The notes beneath the pieces are model-generated. The model saw only the letters and a list, made by a program, of their open reading frames with translations. It searched no databases and had not been told where the DNA came from. A stretch of DNA of 64,000 nucleotides from VGBK01 sp043810615 (GTDB lineage: Bacteria; Actinomycetota; Acidimicrobiia; Spongiisociales; UBA11373). The stretch covers positions 3,517-67,516 of the forward strand of contig JBDROA010000092.1 of the NCBI GenBank assembly GCA_043810615.1, in the 5' to 3' direction. A program made the translations under genes and the position numbers. Below, piece by piece: positions 41,226 through 49,259 of this stretch (position 1 is its first letter; each line of letters opens with the position of its first letter).

Positions 41226-42488
41226 GTGAGGACCTTCCGCCTGCCGCCGGGGCCCTTCTGTGCCGAGCCCACCGTGCCGGGGGACAAGTCCTTGTCGCAC
41301 CGTGCCCTCCTGCTGGCGGGGATGGCCTCCGGGGTGAGCCGGGTGGCCAACCTCGGCCCCGGAGGAGACGTCGCCGCCACCGCCGCGGTGCTGCGCTCTC
41401 TGGGGGTGGAGGTCGGGAGCGATTCAGTACGGTCGCCGGGCGTGGAAGCCTGGACGGCTCCCGACGGCCCCCTCGACACCGGGAACTCCGCCACCACCAT
41501 GCGCCTCCTCGCCGGCGCTCTGGCGGCGCGGCCGTTCGCGACCACCCTCGTCGGCGACGCTTCCCTGATGACACGCCCCATGGCCCGCCTGGTGGGCCCC
41601 CTGGGCGCTCTGGGCGCCGACATCCGGGTGGGACCAGAAGGATGCCCTCCGGTGACGGTGTGCCCGGGGGTGCTGCACGGCACCACAGTGGACATACCCG
41701 TGGCTTCGGCTCAGGTGCGCAGCGCCGTCGCCCTGGCCGCCCTCCAGGCCGAGGGTCCGACACTGATCACCTCGCCGCCCGGCTTTCGCGACCACACGGA
41801 GCGCTGGCTCGAGGCAATGGGCCTGGGCCGGCGGTTGACCGAGTCCCGGTTCGAAGTCCTGCCGGGGCCGGTGCCCCCCGCGGCCTACGACCTCCCCGGT
41901 GACTTGTCGGCGGCCGCCTTCCTGCTGGCGGCGGCGGCGCTGCGGCCCGGTGCCGAGATCACCCTGAGGCGAGTGACTCTGAACCCCGGTCGGACGGGGT
42001 TCCTGGACGTCCTGGAAGCCATGGGTGCGCTCGTGTCGCGCTCCGCCACCGGCCTCATCCACGGCGACCCGGTGGGTGACGTCACCCTCACCGGCGCCGA
42101 GTTGCGGGGCGTGCGAGTGGGGAGCGCCGTCGCGGTGCGGGGTCTGGACGAACTGCCTTTGGTGGCCGTCCTGGGCGCAGCCGCCACGGGGGAGACCGTG
42201 GTGGAGGGAGCCGTCGAACTGCGCGCCAAGGAGAGCGACCGGGTGGCGGCGGCGGTACGCCTGGTGCGCTCCCTGGGAGGCGCTGCCGAGGAGCGGCCCG
42301 ACGGCTTTGCGGTGCAGGGCGGGAGCGGGATGCGGGCCGGGTTGGTGGACGCCGGGGGCGATCATCGCATCGCCATGGCGGCGGCGGTGGCGGCGGTGAC
42401 CGGCGCCGAGGTGACGGTGGCCGGCTTCGAGGCCGTGGCGGTGTCGTGGCCCGGCTTCGCCGAGGCATTGGAGGGACTGTGGTCGTGA
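41226..42488 (+). CDS. aroA: 3-phosphoshikimate 1-carboxyvinyltransferase (EPSP synthase)
   Basis: Transfers the enolpyruvyl group of PEP to shikimate-3-phosphate in aromatic amino-acid synthesis. Motifs: VPGDKSLSHRALLLAG, TGNSATTMRLLAG, DASLMTRPMARL, SAQVRSAVALA, FRDHTERWLEAMG, LRAKESDR and GGDHRIAMA. In NSATTMR the residue matching Gly96 of the E. coli enzyme (NAGTAMR) is Ala, and RDHTE is a class II feature, so reduced glyphosate sensitivity is predicted. GTG 41226 is placed 6 nt after a CATGAT hexamer. 420 residues. Overlaps cmk by 4 nt. Confidence 0.95.
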   Translation: MRTFRLPPGPFCAEPTVPGDKSLSHRALLLAGMASGVSRVANLGPGGDVAATAAVLRSLGVEVGSDSVRSPGVEAWTAPDGPLDTGNSATTMRLLAGALAARPFATTLVGDASLMTRPMARLVGPLGALGADIRVGPEGCPPVTVCPGVLHGTTVDIPVASAQVRSAVALAALQAEGPTLITSPPGFRDHTERWLEAMGLGRRLTESRFEVLPGPVPPAAYDLPGDLSAAAFLLAAAALRPGAEITLRRVTLNPGRTGFLDVLEAMGALVSRSATGLIHGDPVGDVTLTGAELRGVRVGSAVAVRGLDELPLVAVLGAAATGETVVEGAVELRAKESDRVAAAVRLVRSLGGAAEERPDGFAVQGGSGMRAGLVDAGGDHRIAMAAAVAAVTGAEVTVAGFEAVAVSWPGFAEALEGLWS

Positions 42489-43129
42489 CCGTGGACGGGC
42501 CGGCGGGAGTGGGCAAGAGCACGGTGGCGCGTGCCGTGGCCGCGGCTCTCGGGGCGCCTTACCTCGACACCGGGGCCTTCTACCGCGCCGTGACTCTGGC
42601 GGTGGTGCGCTCCCGGGTGGACCCGGCCGATGCGGCGGCCGTCCTGGCGGTGGCGGCCGCGGCCGACCTGGACTTTTCCGGGGGCGTCATGCTGCTCGAC
42701 GGCGAACCGGTCACAGAGGCCGTGCGGGCCCCGGAAGTCGTTGCCCTGGTGAGCGCGGTGTCAGCCTTCCCGGAGGTGCGCCGGGTGGTGGTGGAGCAGC
42801 AGCGGGCCTGGGTAGCCCGTCGCGGGGGGCGGGCCGTGGTGGAGGGGCGAGACATCGGTACCGTGGTCTTTCCCGAGGCCCCGGTGAAGGTGTACCTCAC
42901 CGCCGACGCCGCCGAGCGGGCCCGCCGCCGGGCCAGCGACCCCGAGGCGGCGGGGCAGTCGGTAGAGGTCATCGAGGCGCAACTGCGCTCCCGTGACTAT
43001 GCCGATTCGACCCGGGAGGCTTCGCCGCTGCGCCCCGCCGACGACGCGGTCACCATCGACACCACCGCCTTGACCGTGGAGCAGGTAGTACGGGTAGTCA
43101 TCGGCCTGGTCGCCGAGGCTGAGGGGTAG
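42485..43129 (+). CDS. cmk: Cytidylate kinase
   Basis: Phosphorylates CMP/dCMP. P-loop VDGPAGVGKSTVARAVA at the N-terminus, LDTGAFYRAVT (CMP site), EGRDIGTVVFPEAPVKVYLTADAAERARRR and RDYADSTREASPLRPADDAV, all typical of bacterial Cmk. 214 residues. GTG 42485 forms a GTGA overlap with aroA and has GGAGGG at a good distance; GTG 42479 is an alternative two codons earlier. Converges with ispH. Confidence 0.95.
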   Translation: MTVDGPAGVGKSTVARAVAAALGAPYLDTGAFYRAVTLAVVRSRVDPADAAAVLAVAAAADLDFSGGVMLLDGEPVTEAVRAPEVVALVSAVSAFPEVRRVVVEQQRAWVARRGGRAVVEGRDIGTVVFPEAPVKVYLTADAAERARRRASDPEAAGQSVEVIEAQLRSRDYADSTREASPLRPADDAVTIDTTALTVEQVVRVVIGLVAEAEG

Positions 43130-43136
43130 GCGGCAG

Positions 43137-43153
43137 GGCCGGGGGATCCGGCC
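43137..43153. terminator. Compact hairpin between cmk and ispH
   Basis: GGCCGG and CCGGCC form a 6-bp stem with a 5-nt loop in the 24-nt gap between two convergent genes. Symmetric, so it could act in both directions; no T-run. Confidence 0.4.
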
Positions 43154-44203
43154 TCAATCGGCGGCCAGGAGTTCCAGGGCGCGGGAGGCCCCCCAGGACC
43201 GGTCGTCGTCGAGCAACCCGGGGCGGCTCGGGTTGCGGGCGCTGCAGCCTCCCTCCACCGCCGCCTGCAGGGCGGCCAGGAGGGCGCGCAATTGGGGCGG
43301 GGGCGGGAAGTACTCCTCCTCGGTGGTTACGCGCACTACCTCGACCCCCTCGGACGCCGCCAGGGCATCGACCACCGCCCGCACCGACCCGTCCGGGGCC
43401 GAGGCCCCGGCCGTCACCCCCACCACCCGCGCCCCGGCGGGCCAGGTCGAGTCGATGGACGCCGGGCCCTCCACCCGGTGGGCCGCCGCTCCGAAGGCCC
43501 GGGCCACCCGCACCAGGGCCCGGGTGTTCGAGGAGTTGGCGCTGCCCACCACCAGCACCAGGTCGGTTCGCCGGGCCAGCGCCTCGACGGCGCTCTGCCG
43601 GTTGGTGGTGGCGTAGCAGAGATCGCTCCGGCGCGCGGTCCATAGAGCGGGGAAGCGCTCGGAGGCGGCGGTGAGCACCCCCTGCCACTCGTGGTGGCCC
43701 AGGGTGGTCTGCGCCAGGAGGGCCACCCGCGCCGGGTCGGGCGCACTGAAGCCGCCCAGGCCGGCCTCGGGATCTACCAGGGTCACCGCCCCCGGCGCCT
43801 CCGCGATGGTGCCCACCGCCTCGTCGTGGCCCTCATGTCCCACGTAGAGCACCTGGTAGCCGGCCGCCGCCAGGCGCCGCACCTCGTGGTGAACCTTGGT
43901 GACCAGGGGGCAGACGGCGTCCACCACGACCGCCCCGCGTCGCTGCGCCTCCCGTACCACGGCGGGGGCGGACCCGTGGGCGGAGAGCATCAGGGGGGCG
44001 CCCGGCGGCACCGCGGCGATCTCCTCGACGAACACCACTCCGGCGGCTTCGAAGACGGCGACCACGGCGGAGTTGTGGACGATCTGGTGATAGCAGTAGA
44101 CCGGGGGGGGGAAGACCCGGGTCATCCAGGTGAGGGCCTTGATGGCCATCTCCACGCCGGCGCAGAACCCCCGGGGCTCGGCCAGCAGCACCTGCTCCAC
44201 CAT
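43154..44203 (-). CDS. ispH: 4-hydroxy-3-methylbut-2-enyl diphosphate reductase
   Basis: Last step of the MEP isoprenoid pathway: a [4Fe-4S] enzyme making IPP and DMAPP. The three cluster cysteines are in PRGFCAGVEMA, DAVCPLVTKVH and SDLCYATTNRQ; VGHEGHDEAVGT holds the catalytic His/Glu pair region and SANSSNT binds diphosphate. ATG 44203 is chosen over 44212 and 44266: a TAGCAT hexamer (complement of 44211-44216) lies 7 nt upstream of it and overlaps the ATG at 44212. 349 residues. The C-terminal 30 residues (SARNPSRPGLLDDDRSWG) are an extra tail. Confidence 0.94.
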   Translation of the reverse strand: MVEQVLLAEPRGFCAGVEMAIKALTWMTRVFPPPVYCYHQIVHNSAVVAVFEAAGVVFVEEIAAVPPGAPLMLSAHGSAPAVVREAQRRGAVVVDAVCPLVTKVHHEVRRLAAAGYQVLYVGHEGHDEAVGTIAEAPGAVTLVDPEAGLGGFSAPDPARVALLAQTTLGHHEWQGVLTAASERFPALWTARRSDLCYATTNRQSAVEALARRTDLVLVVGSANSSNTRALVRVARAFGAAAHRVEGPASIDSTWPAGARVVGVTAGASAPDGSVRAVVDALAASEGVEVVRVTTEEEYFPPPPQLRALLAALQAAVEGGCSARNPSRPGLLDDDRSWGASRALELLAAD

Positions 44204-44245
44204 GGCGGGCATGCTAGGGAGGCGCTCTGCCAATCCGGGGGGACC

Positions 44246-44251
44246 TATCCT
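44246..44251 (+). promoter_or_regulatory. -10 hexamer before the der mini-ORF
   Basis: TATCCT ends 6 nt before GTG 44258. It is divergent from the ispH -10 (complement of 44211-44216), 29 nt away. Confidence 0.45.
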
Positions 44252-44257
44252 GGGATC

Positions 44258-44305
44258 GTGCCCCATGCCGCTTCACCCTGGGCTGCCGCCCGGAGCCGTT
44301 CGTGA
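44258..44305 (+). CDS. Leaderless 15-codon mini-ORF coupled to der
   Basis: GTG-initiated peptide MPHAASPWAAARSRS. It begins 6 nt after a TATCCT hexamer without a ribosome site, and its TGA (44303-44305) overlaps the GTG of der (44302-44304). A weak GGAG (44292-44295) for der lies inside. Interpreted as a translational coupling device. Confidence 0.5.
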   Translation: MPHAASPWAAARSRS

Positions 44306-45636
44306 CCCGCCTCCCGGTGGTGGCGGTCGTGGGACGGCCCAATGTGGGGAAGTCCACTCTGGTGAACCGGGTCTTGCGCCGGCGGGCCGCGGTGGTCGAG
44401 GAGAAGCCCGGTGTCACCCGCGACCGCAAGGAGTTCACCGCCGAGTGGGCCGGTCGGTACTTCATCCTGGTGGACACGGGCGGTTGGGCAGTCAAGGGCG
44501 ACGACCTCGTCGCCGGCATCCGTCACCAGGCTGAAGCCGCTCTGGGCACCGCCGACGTGGTGGTGTTCGTGGCCGACGCCACCACCCACTACACCGAAGA
44601 CGACCTGGCCGTGGCCCGCCTCGCCCAGGCGTCGGGGGTGCCGGCGGTCCTGGCCGCCAACAAGGCCGACGGCCCCGGGGTGGACCTCGAAGTGGGGCAC
44701 CTGTGGGGCCTCGGATTGGGCCAGCCGTATCCGATAAGCGCCTTGCACGGCCGGGGGACCGGGGACCTGCTCGACGCCATCGTGGCCCGCCTGCCGGAAC
44801 CGGAGGGCGAGGAGGGCCCCCCCGGAGAGCGCCTCCCCACGCTGGCCATCCTCGGCCGCCCGAACGTGGGGAAGTCGACCCTGCTGAACCGGCTGCTGGG
44901 GGAAGAGCGGGTCCTCGTGTCGCCCGAGCCGGGCACCACTCGCGACCCTATCGACGCCGTGGTGGAACTGGACGGCGAGCCCTTCCGGGTGTGGGACACG
45001 GCCGGCATCCGTCGGACCAGCCGGGTCGATGAGGCGACGGAGTTCTACTCGGTCCAGCGAGCGCGCCAGGCCTTGGGCGCGGCCGACATCGCCCTGCTCG
45101 TGGCCGACGCCACTCAGGGGATCACCCACCAGGAGCAGCGCCTGGCCGAGGAGATCGCCGCCGCCGGGGCCGGGCTGATCATCCTGCTGAACAAGTGGGA
45201 CGCCGCCGACCCCGAGGCCAAGGAGACCACCGAGGACGGCACGGGCGACCGCCTGGGCTTCGTCGGCTGGGCCCCGGTGCTCCGAGTGGCGGCGATCACG
45301 GGGTCCCGCCTCCATCGCCTGCCCGCCGCCGTACGCGCCGTGCTGGAGGCCCGGCGCTCTCGGGTGCCCACTCCCGAGCTCAATCGCCACGTCAGGAGCT
45401 GGCAGGAGGCCCATCCCGCCCCGACCCGCAAGGGCCGGCGGGCCCGCATCATGTACGCAGTGCAAGCCGGAGTGGAGCCCCCCACCTTCGTTCTGTTCGT
45501 TCGGGGCGGCGAACTGAGCCCCGACTACCTCCGGTTCCTCGAAGGCCGCCTGCGGGGGGAGTACGACTTCGTGGGCACCCCGCTGCGCCTGGTGGCCCGT
45601 TCGCGGCGGCAGCGGGAGGACCGGCCGGGGGAGTAG
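44302..45636 (+). CDS. der: Ribosome biogenesis GTPase Der (EngA)
   Basis: Double-GTPase needed for 50S assembly. First G domain: G1 GRPNVGKSTLVNR, G3 DTGGW, G4 NKAD. Second: G1 GRPNVGKSTLLNR, G3 DTAGIRR, G4 NKWD. A C-terminal KH-like domain follows (about 350-435; KGRRARIMYAVQAGVEPPTFVLFV). 444 residues, normal length. GTG start overlaps the stop of the upstream mini-ORF. Confidence 0.97.
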   Translation: MTRLPVVAVVGRPNVGKSTLVNRVLRRRAAVVEEKPGVTRDRKEFTAEWAGRYFILVDTGGWAVKGDDLVAGIRHQAEAALGTADVVVFVADATTHYTEDDLAVARLAQASGVPAVLAANKADGPGVDLEVGHLWGLGLGQPYPISALHGRGTGDLLDAIVARLPEPEGEEGPPGERLPTLAILGRPNVGKSTLLNRLLGEERVLVSPEPGTTRDPIDAVVELDGEPFRVWDTAGIRRTSRVDEATEFYSVQRARQALGAADIALLVADATQGITHQEQRLAEEIAAAGAGLIILLNKWDAADPEAKETTEDGTGDRLGFVGWAPVLRVAAITGSRLHRLPAAVRAVLEARRSRVPTPELNRHVRSWQEAHPAPTRKGRRARIMYAVQAGVEPPTFVLFVRGGELSPDYLRFLEGRLRGEYDFVGTPLRLVARSRRQREDRPGE

Positions 45637-45657
45637 GGCATGCCCCGCCCCCGGCGT

Positions 45658-45663
45658 TACACT
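45658..45663 (+). promoter_or_regulatory. -10 hexamer of tRNA-Pro
   Basis: TACACT; transcription would start about 7 nt downstream, 3 nt before the mature tRNA 5' end. Confidence 0.4.
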
Positions 45664-45673
45664 GCGCCGGTCC

Positions 45674-45748
45674 CGGGCTGTGGCGCAGCTTGGTTAGCGC
45701 GCTTGACTGGGGGTCAAGAGGTCGCCGGTTCGAATCCGGCCAGCCCGA
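45674..45748 (+). tRNA. tRNA-Pro, anticodon GGG
   Basis: Acceptor stem CGGGCTG/CAGCCCG (45674-45680 with 45741-45747), D-arm GCGCAGCTTGGTTAGCGC, anticodon arm CTTGA-CTGGGGG-TCAAG with anticodon GGG, and T-arm CCGGTTCGAATCCGG. Discriminator A at 45748. CCA is not encoded. The C1-G72 pair is usual for bacterial tRNA-Pro. Confidence 0.96.
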
Positions 45749-45833
45749 CCCGGCCCGGCCCGCCGCCGGGCCCCACATATCGGCCGCCAGTCCCGCCGCG
45801 TAGGCGGAGACCTGCCAGGAGGGCCCACCGCCG

Positions 45834-46481
45834 ATGAGCGACAAGATCGAGTTCACCCGCAACTACCACGACCAGAGCACGGACGAGGGCTTCCAGTTCG
45901 AGTTCGTCTGCGATCGTTGCGACACCGGGTTCCGCACTCCCTTCGACACCTACGTCGCGGCCCGGGTGGCGGGAGGCCTTCAAACCGCTTCCAGCCTGCT
46001 CGGCGGTCTCTTCGGGCGCGCCGCCGAGGTCACCGAGCAGGTACGCTCGGCCGCCTGGGAGAAGGCTCACGACAAAGCGTTTCGCGAGGCTGCGGCGACG
46101 CTGAAGCCCGACTTCCGCCAGTGCCCGCGGTGCTCGGCGTGGGTGTGCCGCCGCCAGTGCTGGAATGACGGCAAGGGCCTCTGCAAGAGCTGCGCCCCTG
46201 ACCTCGGCGTCGAGATGGCCGCCGCCCAATCCTCGCGGACGGTGGAGGAGATCTGGGCCCACTCCAAGGTGGCCGAAGAGGACCGCGCCATGCTGACCGA
46301 GGAATCGTGGCGGGAAGGGGCCACCGCTTCCTGCCCGCGGTGCGAGGCCCCGCTTCCGGCCAAGACCAAGTTCTGCCCCGACTGCGGCGCCCGCATCGGC
46401 GAGGCGGGGGCCTGCGCCAAGTGTGGCGCCAAGCTGGAGTCCGGCGCCAAGTTCTGCGGGGAGTGCGGCACCAAGGCGTAG
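45834..46481 (+). CDS. Multi-zinc-ribbon protein
   Basis: 215 residues with several cysteine pairs: CDRCD (about 26), CPRCSAWVCRRQCW and CKSC in the middle, then CPRCEAPLPAKTKFCPDCG and CAKCGAKLESGAKFCGECG at the end, so one irregular and two DZR-type zinc ribbons. The central part (TASSLLGGLFGRAAEVTEQ) is amphipathic. Related proteins are annotated only as zinc-ribbon domain proteins and may be adaptors. Strong AGGAGGG (45817-45823) precedes the ATG. It follows tRNA-Pro by 85 nt. Confidence 0.85.
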   Translation: MSDKIEFTRNYHDQSTDEGFQFEFVCDRCDTGFRTPFDTYVAARVAGGLQTASSLLGGLFGRAAEVTEQVRSAAWEKAHDKAFREAAATLKPDFRQCPRCSAWVCRRQCWNDGKGLCKSCAPDLGVEMAAAQSSRTVEEIWAHSKVAEEDRAMLTEESWREGATASCPRCEAPLPAKTKFCPDCGARIGEAGACAKCGAKLESGAKFCGECGTKA

Positions 46482-46607
46482 CGATGGAAGCGTGGAGCCC
46501 GGTGCCCCCCCGGCCGCGGAGAGTCACCGGGTGAGCCGATGCCGGCGCCTCGGTGTCCTGCCCCGCTCGGCTCGGCAGAACGCGCTGGTGAGAGGAAGGA
46601 AGCCCTG

Positions 46608-47783
46608 ATGACGGCGTACGGAGTGTTGGGAGCGGGACGGCAGGGCACCGCCGCCGGCTACGACCTGGCGGTCCACGGCGGAGCCACCCGCGTCGTGATG
46701 GCCGACCGCTACGGGGCCGCGGCCCGCGACGCCGCGGCCCGGCTCAACGCGCTCCTCGGTCGCCAGATGGTGGAGGCCGCAACGGTAGATGCGGCAGATC
46801 GCAGCTCCCTCGGGCGATTCCTGGCCCCGCTCGACACCTTCGTCTGCGCCGTGCCCTACACCCTGCTGCTCCCGTGCACCCGGGCGGCCATCGCCGCCGG
46901 CACGGGAATGGTCGACATGGGCGGCCACACGGACACCGTCCTGGCTCAGCTGGCCATGGACCCCGAAGCCCGCCAGGCCGGCGTCGCGGTGGTACCCGAT
47001 TGCGGCATGGGCCCCGGCATGAACAACACCCTCGGCCTCTACGCCATGGATCTCCTCCGGGCCCGGGGCATCACCCCGCGCCGGGTGCATCTGCGCGACG
47101 GAGGGCTGCCCCAGGACCCCTCGGGGCCGTGGGGCTACCGACTCTGCTTCAACCTCGAGGGTCTCACCAACGAGTACGACGGCCAGGCTGTGGTCGTGCG
47201 GGAGGGGCGCATCACTCACGTGGACACACTCACCGAGCTCGAGGAAGTGGAGTTCGCGGACCTCGGCACGCTGGAGGCATTCGTCACCTCGGGCGGCACC
47301 TCGACCGTCCCCTTCGCTTTCGAGGGCGTGCTCGACGCCTACGACAACAAGACGCTGCGCTACCCCGGGCACCTAGCCGCTTTCAAGGCGTTCAAGGACC
47401 TGGGGCTGTTCGGCCGGGACCCGGTGCAGGTGGGCAAGGTCGAAGTGCGTCCCCGGGACCTGTACCACGCCCTCCTGGGGCCCATGATCGACACTTCCGA
47501 CCCCGTGGACGTGTGCGTGCTGCGAGCCCGCGCCGAGGGCGAAGCCGGTGGGCGTCCCGTGGCGGTGGTGGTGGACATGGTCGACCGCTACGACCCGGCC
47601 ACCGGCTTTGCCGCCATGGAGCGGCTGACCGGGTGGCACGCCGCCGTCATGGCCGCCCTGATCGCGGCGGGCGAGATCCCCGCCGGGGTGCACTCCCTGG
47701 AGAAAGCGGTGGCCGCCGGCAGGTTCATGGAGGAAGTGCGGCGGCGCGGCTTCACGTGGACGGAGCATTGGGAAGAGGGCTGA
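46608..47783 (+). CDS. Saccharopine dehydrogenase/lysine 6-dehydrogenase-like oxidoreductase
   Basis: NAD(P)-dependent oxidoreductase of 391 residues. Rossmann motif GVLGAGRQGTAAGYDLA at the N-terminus, VCAVPYTLLLPCTRAAIAAGTGMVDMGGHTD, PDCGMGPGMNNTLG and YKTLRYPGH-like NKTLRYPGHLAAFKAF are shared with saccharopine dehydrogenase and L-lysine 6-dehydrogenase. Either lysine catabolism or a related amino-acid deamination is possible; no lysine pathway gene is next to it. ATG 46608 has AGAGGAAGGA upstream, and the region 46482-46607 shows no other convincing gene. Confidence 0.8.
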   Translation: MTAYGVLGAGRQGTAAGYDLAVHGGATRVVMADRYGAAARDAAARLNALLGRQMVEAATVDAADRSSLGRFLAPLDTFVCAVPYTLLLPCTRAAIAAGTGMVDMGGHTDTVLAQLAMDPEARQAGVAVVPDCGMGPGMNNTLGLYAMDLLRARGITPRRVHLRDGGLPQDPSGPWGYRLCFNLEGLTNEYDGQAVVVREGRITHVDTLTELEEVEFADLGTLEAFVTSGGTSTVPFAFEGVLDAYDNKTLRYPGHLAAFKAFKDLGLFGRDPVQVGKVEVRPRDLYHALLGPMIDTSDPVDVCVLRARAEGEAGGRPVAVVVDMVDRYDPATGFAAMERLTGWHAAVMAALIAAGEIPAGVHSLEKAVAAGRFMEEVRRRGFTWTEHWEEG

Positions 47784-47834
47784 CGCGGGCGGGGGGGTAG
47801 GGGGGCAGGCGCAGGAGCGCCGGTGAGTGGCTAC

Positions 47835-47840
47835 TACCCT
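47835..47840 (+). promoter_or_regulatory. -10 hexamer before the DUF6941 mini-ORF
   Basis: TACCCT ends 7 nt before ATG 47848. Confidence 0.4.
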
Positions 47841-47847
47841 CCGTCCG

Positions 47848-47889
47848 ATGCGGGCCCGCGGCGTCGACTACCTTGAGGAGGTCGGCTGA
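47848..47889 (+). CDS. Leaderless 13-codon mini-ORF coupled to the DUF6941 gene
   Basis: Peptide MRARGVDYLEEVG. It begins 7 nt after a TACCCT hexamer; its TGA (47887-47889) overlaps the ATG of the next gene as TGATG. The ribosome site GAGGAGG of the next gene (47875-47881) lies inside the mini-ORF. Confidence 0.5.
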   Translation: MRARGVDYLEEVG

Positions 47890-48296
47890 TGCGCCTCACG
47901 GTGGCCATGCTCGCCGACTCGGCCCAGGTGTCGGCAGGCAAGCTCTTCGTCCTGGGCGGCGCGTTCGACACCATCAACGCCCGGTCCTTTCCCGCCGCGG
48001 TGCGCGGCCTGTCGGTGGTGCTGGTGGCCGAAGTGGGGCCGGGCGATCGCAACCGCGACCTGCCGATCTCCATTCGCCTCTTCGACGAGGACGGCAGCGG
48101 CCTGGGAGTGGAGTCGCGAGGCATGATGCGTGTGGGTGCGCCCTCTACCCTCCCGGCCGGGGCCTCCAGCCTGGTCCCCCTGGTGGCGTCGTTCCTGGGA
48201 GTGCGCTTCGCCAGGCCGGGCGGCTACGTCTTCATCGTGGAGCACGAGGACAAGGAGTTGGGCCGCATCCCGTTTCGGGTTCGGGAGGCGTCGTGA
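47889..48296 (+). CDS. DUF6941 family protein
   Basis: 135 residues resembling the actinobacterial DUF6941 family: VAMLADSAQVSAGKLFVLGGAFDTI at the start and a beta-rich body ending GGYVFIVEHEDKELGRIPFRV. Function unknown. It is clearly translated: strong GAGGAGG 7 nt before the ATG, and a GTGA overlap with the following phosphatidyltransferase gene, which ties its expression to lipid synthesis without proving a role. Confidence 0.8.
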   Translation: MRLTVAMLADSAQVSAGKLFVLGGAFDTINARSFPAAVRGLSVVLVAEVGPGDRNRDLPISIRLFDEDGSGLGVESRGMMRVGAPSTLPAGASSLVPLVASFLGVRFARPGGYVFIVEHEDKELGRIPFRVREAS

Positions 48297-48862
48297 AGCG
48301 GCGGGTCCTCACTATTCCCAACCTGGTGTCGGCCGTGCGCCTGGCGCTGGTGCCCGTGTTCCTGTGGCTGCTGTTCGGCGCCGACGACCCCCTGGCGGCC
48401 GGCCTGCTCCTCGGCGGCATCGGCGCCACGGACTGGGTGGACGGCTACCTGGCGCGGCGCCTCAACCAGGTGTCCGAGTTGGGCAAGCTGCTCGACCCCA
48501 TCGCCGACCGGTTCGCCATCACGGCGGCCGTCATCGGAGGCTGGGTCGCCGGCGTGTTGCCGTGGCCGGTGGCAGCGGCTCTGGCGGGGCGCGAATCGAT
48601 CATCGCCGTCGGAGCTGTGGTCGCTGCCTGGCGCTGGCAGGCCCGGGTCGAGGTGCGGTACCTGGGCAAGGTAGCCACCTTCGGCCTCTACTCCGCCATC
48701 GGCTCGTTCTACGTGTACGCCGGGTTCGACCATCCCTTCTTCCTCTGGTGGGCCTGGGCGGTGGTCATCCCGAGCCTGGTGCTCTACTACGTCGTGGGCG
48801 CCCAGTACATCGCCGACGTCACGGCGGCACGCCGCCGGGCGCTCTCGGTATCCTCTTCCTGA
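48293..48862 (+). CDS. CDP-alcohol phosphatidyltransferase
   Basis: Membrane enzyme (189 residues) transferring a phosphatidyl group from CDP-diacylglycerol to an alcohol. The full catalytic motif D-x2-DG-x2-AR-x8-G-x3-D-x3-D is present (DWVDGYLARRLNQ then GKLLDPIADR). ILTIPNLVSAVRLALVPVF-type start (LTIPNLVSAVRLALVPVF) and six predicted helices fit PgsA-like glycerol-phosphate or cardiolipin synthase types; the alcohol cannot be fixed from sequence. GTG 48293 overlaps the preceding stop. Confidence 0.92.
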   Translation: MKRRVLTIPNLVSAVRLALVPVFLWLLFGADDPLAAGLLLGGIGATDWVDGYLARRLNQVSELGKLLDPIADRFAITAAVIGGWVAGVLPWPVAAALAGRESIIAVGAVVAAWRWQARVEVRYLGKVATFGLYSAIGSFYVYAGFDHPFFLWWAWAVVIPSLVLYYVVGAQYIADVTAARRRALSVSSS

Positions 48863-48878
48863 CGCCGATCAGGAGGAG
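48849..48878 (+). promoter_or_regulatory. -10 hexamer and ribosome site of gcvH
   Basis: TATCCT (48849-48854), inside the end of the phosphatidyltransferase gene, then AGGAGGAG (48871-48878) 3 nt before GTG 48882. Gives gcvH its own short-leader transcript. Confidence 0.45.
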
Positions 48879-48881
48879 CGG

Positions 48882-49259
48882 GTGGAAGTCCCCGAGGACC
48901 GCCGCTATACGGACCAGCACGAGTGGGCCCTCATCGAGGAGAGCGGGGTGCGCCTCGGCATCACCGACTACGCCCAGCAGGCCCTCGGCGAGGTGGTCTT
49001 CGTCGGCCTGCCCGAGGCGGGACGCCGGGTGGATGCCGGGGAAATGGTGGCCGAGATCGACTCCACCAAGTCCGTGGCCGAGGTCTACGCGCCTCTCGCC
49101 GGGGTGGTCGTCGAGGTGAATGCCGTCCTGGCCGAGCATCCCGAACTGGTCAACTCCGACCCGTACGGTTCGGGCTGGTTCATCCTCCTCGGAGCGGACG
49201 ATACCGGTGCGCTCAACTCCCTGCTCGACGCCGCGGCCTACCGCGCCCTGGTCGGGTAG
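48882..49259 (+). CDS. gcvH: Glycine cleavage system H protein
   Basis: Lipoyl carrier of the glycine cleavage complex; shuttles the aminomethyl group between P and T proteins. The lipoylated lysine is in EIDSTKSVAEVYAP; YTDQHEWALIEE and GITDYAQQALGEVVFVGLPE are diagnostic. 125 residues. GTG start behind a strong ribosome site. It heads the gcvH-garA-ftsR block that is conserved in actinobacteria, with gcvP genes about 4.6 kb further on. Confidence 0.97.
   Translation: MEVPEDRRYTDQHEWALIEESGVRLGITDYAQQALGEVVFVGLPEAGRRVDAGEMVAEIDSTKSVAEVYAPLAGVVVEVNAVLAEHPELVNSDPYGSGWFILLGADDTGALNSLLDAAAYRALVG

Noticed and set aside
46484..46606. Mini-ORF before the lysine-dehydrogenase-like gene (a TGATG junction exists at 46606-46610)
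   Set aside because: The frame ending there has no -10 hexamer 6-8 nt before any start codon, and the gene has its own good ribosome site, so it does not meet the pattern of the six accepted mini-ORFs.
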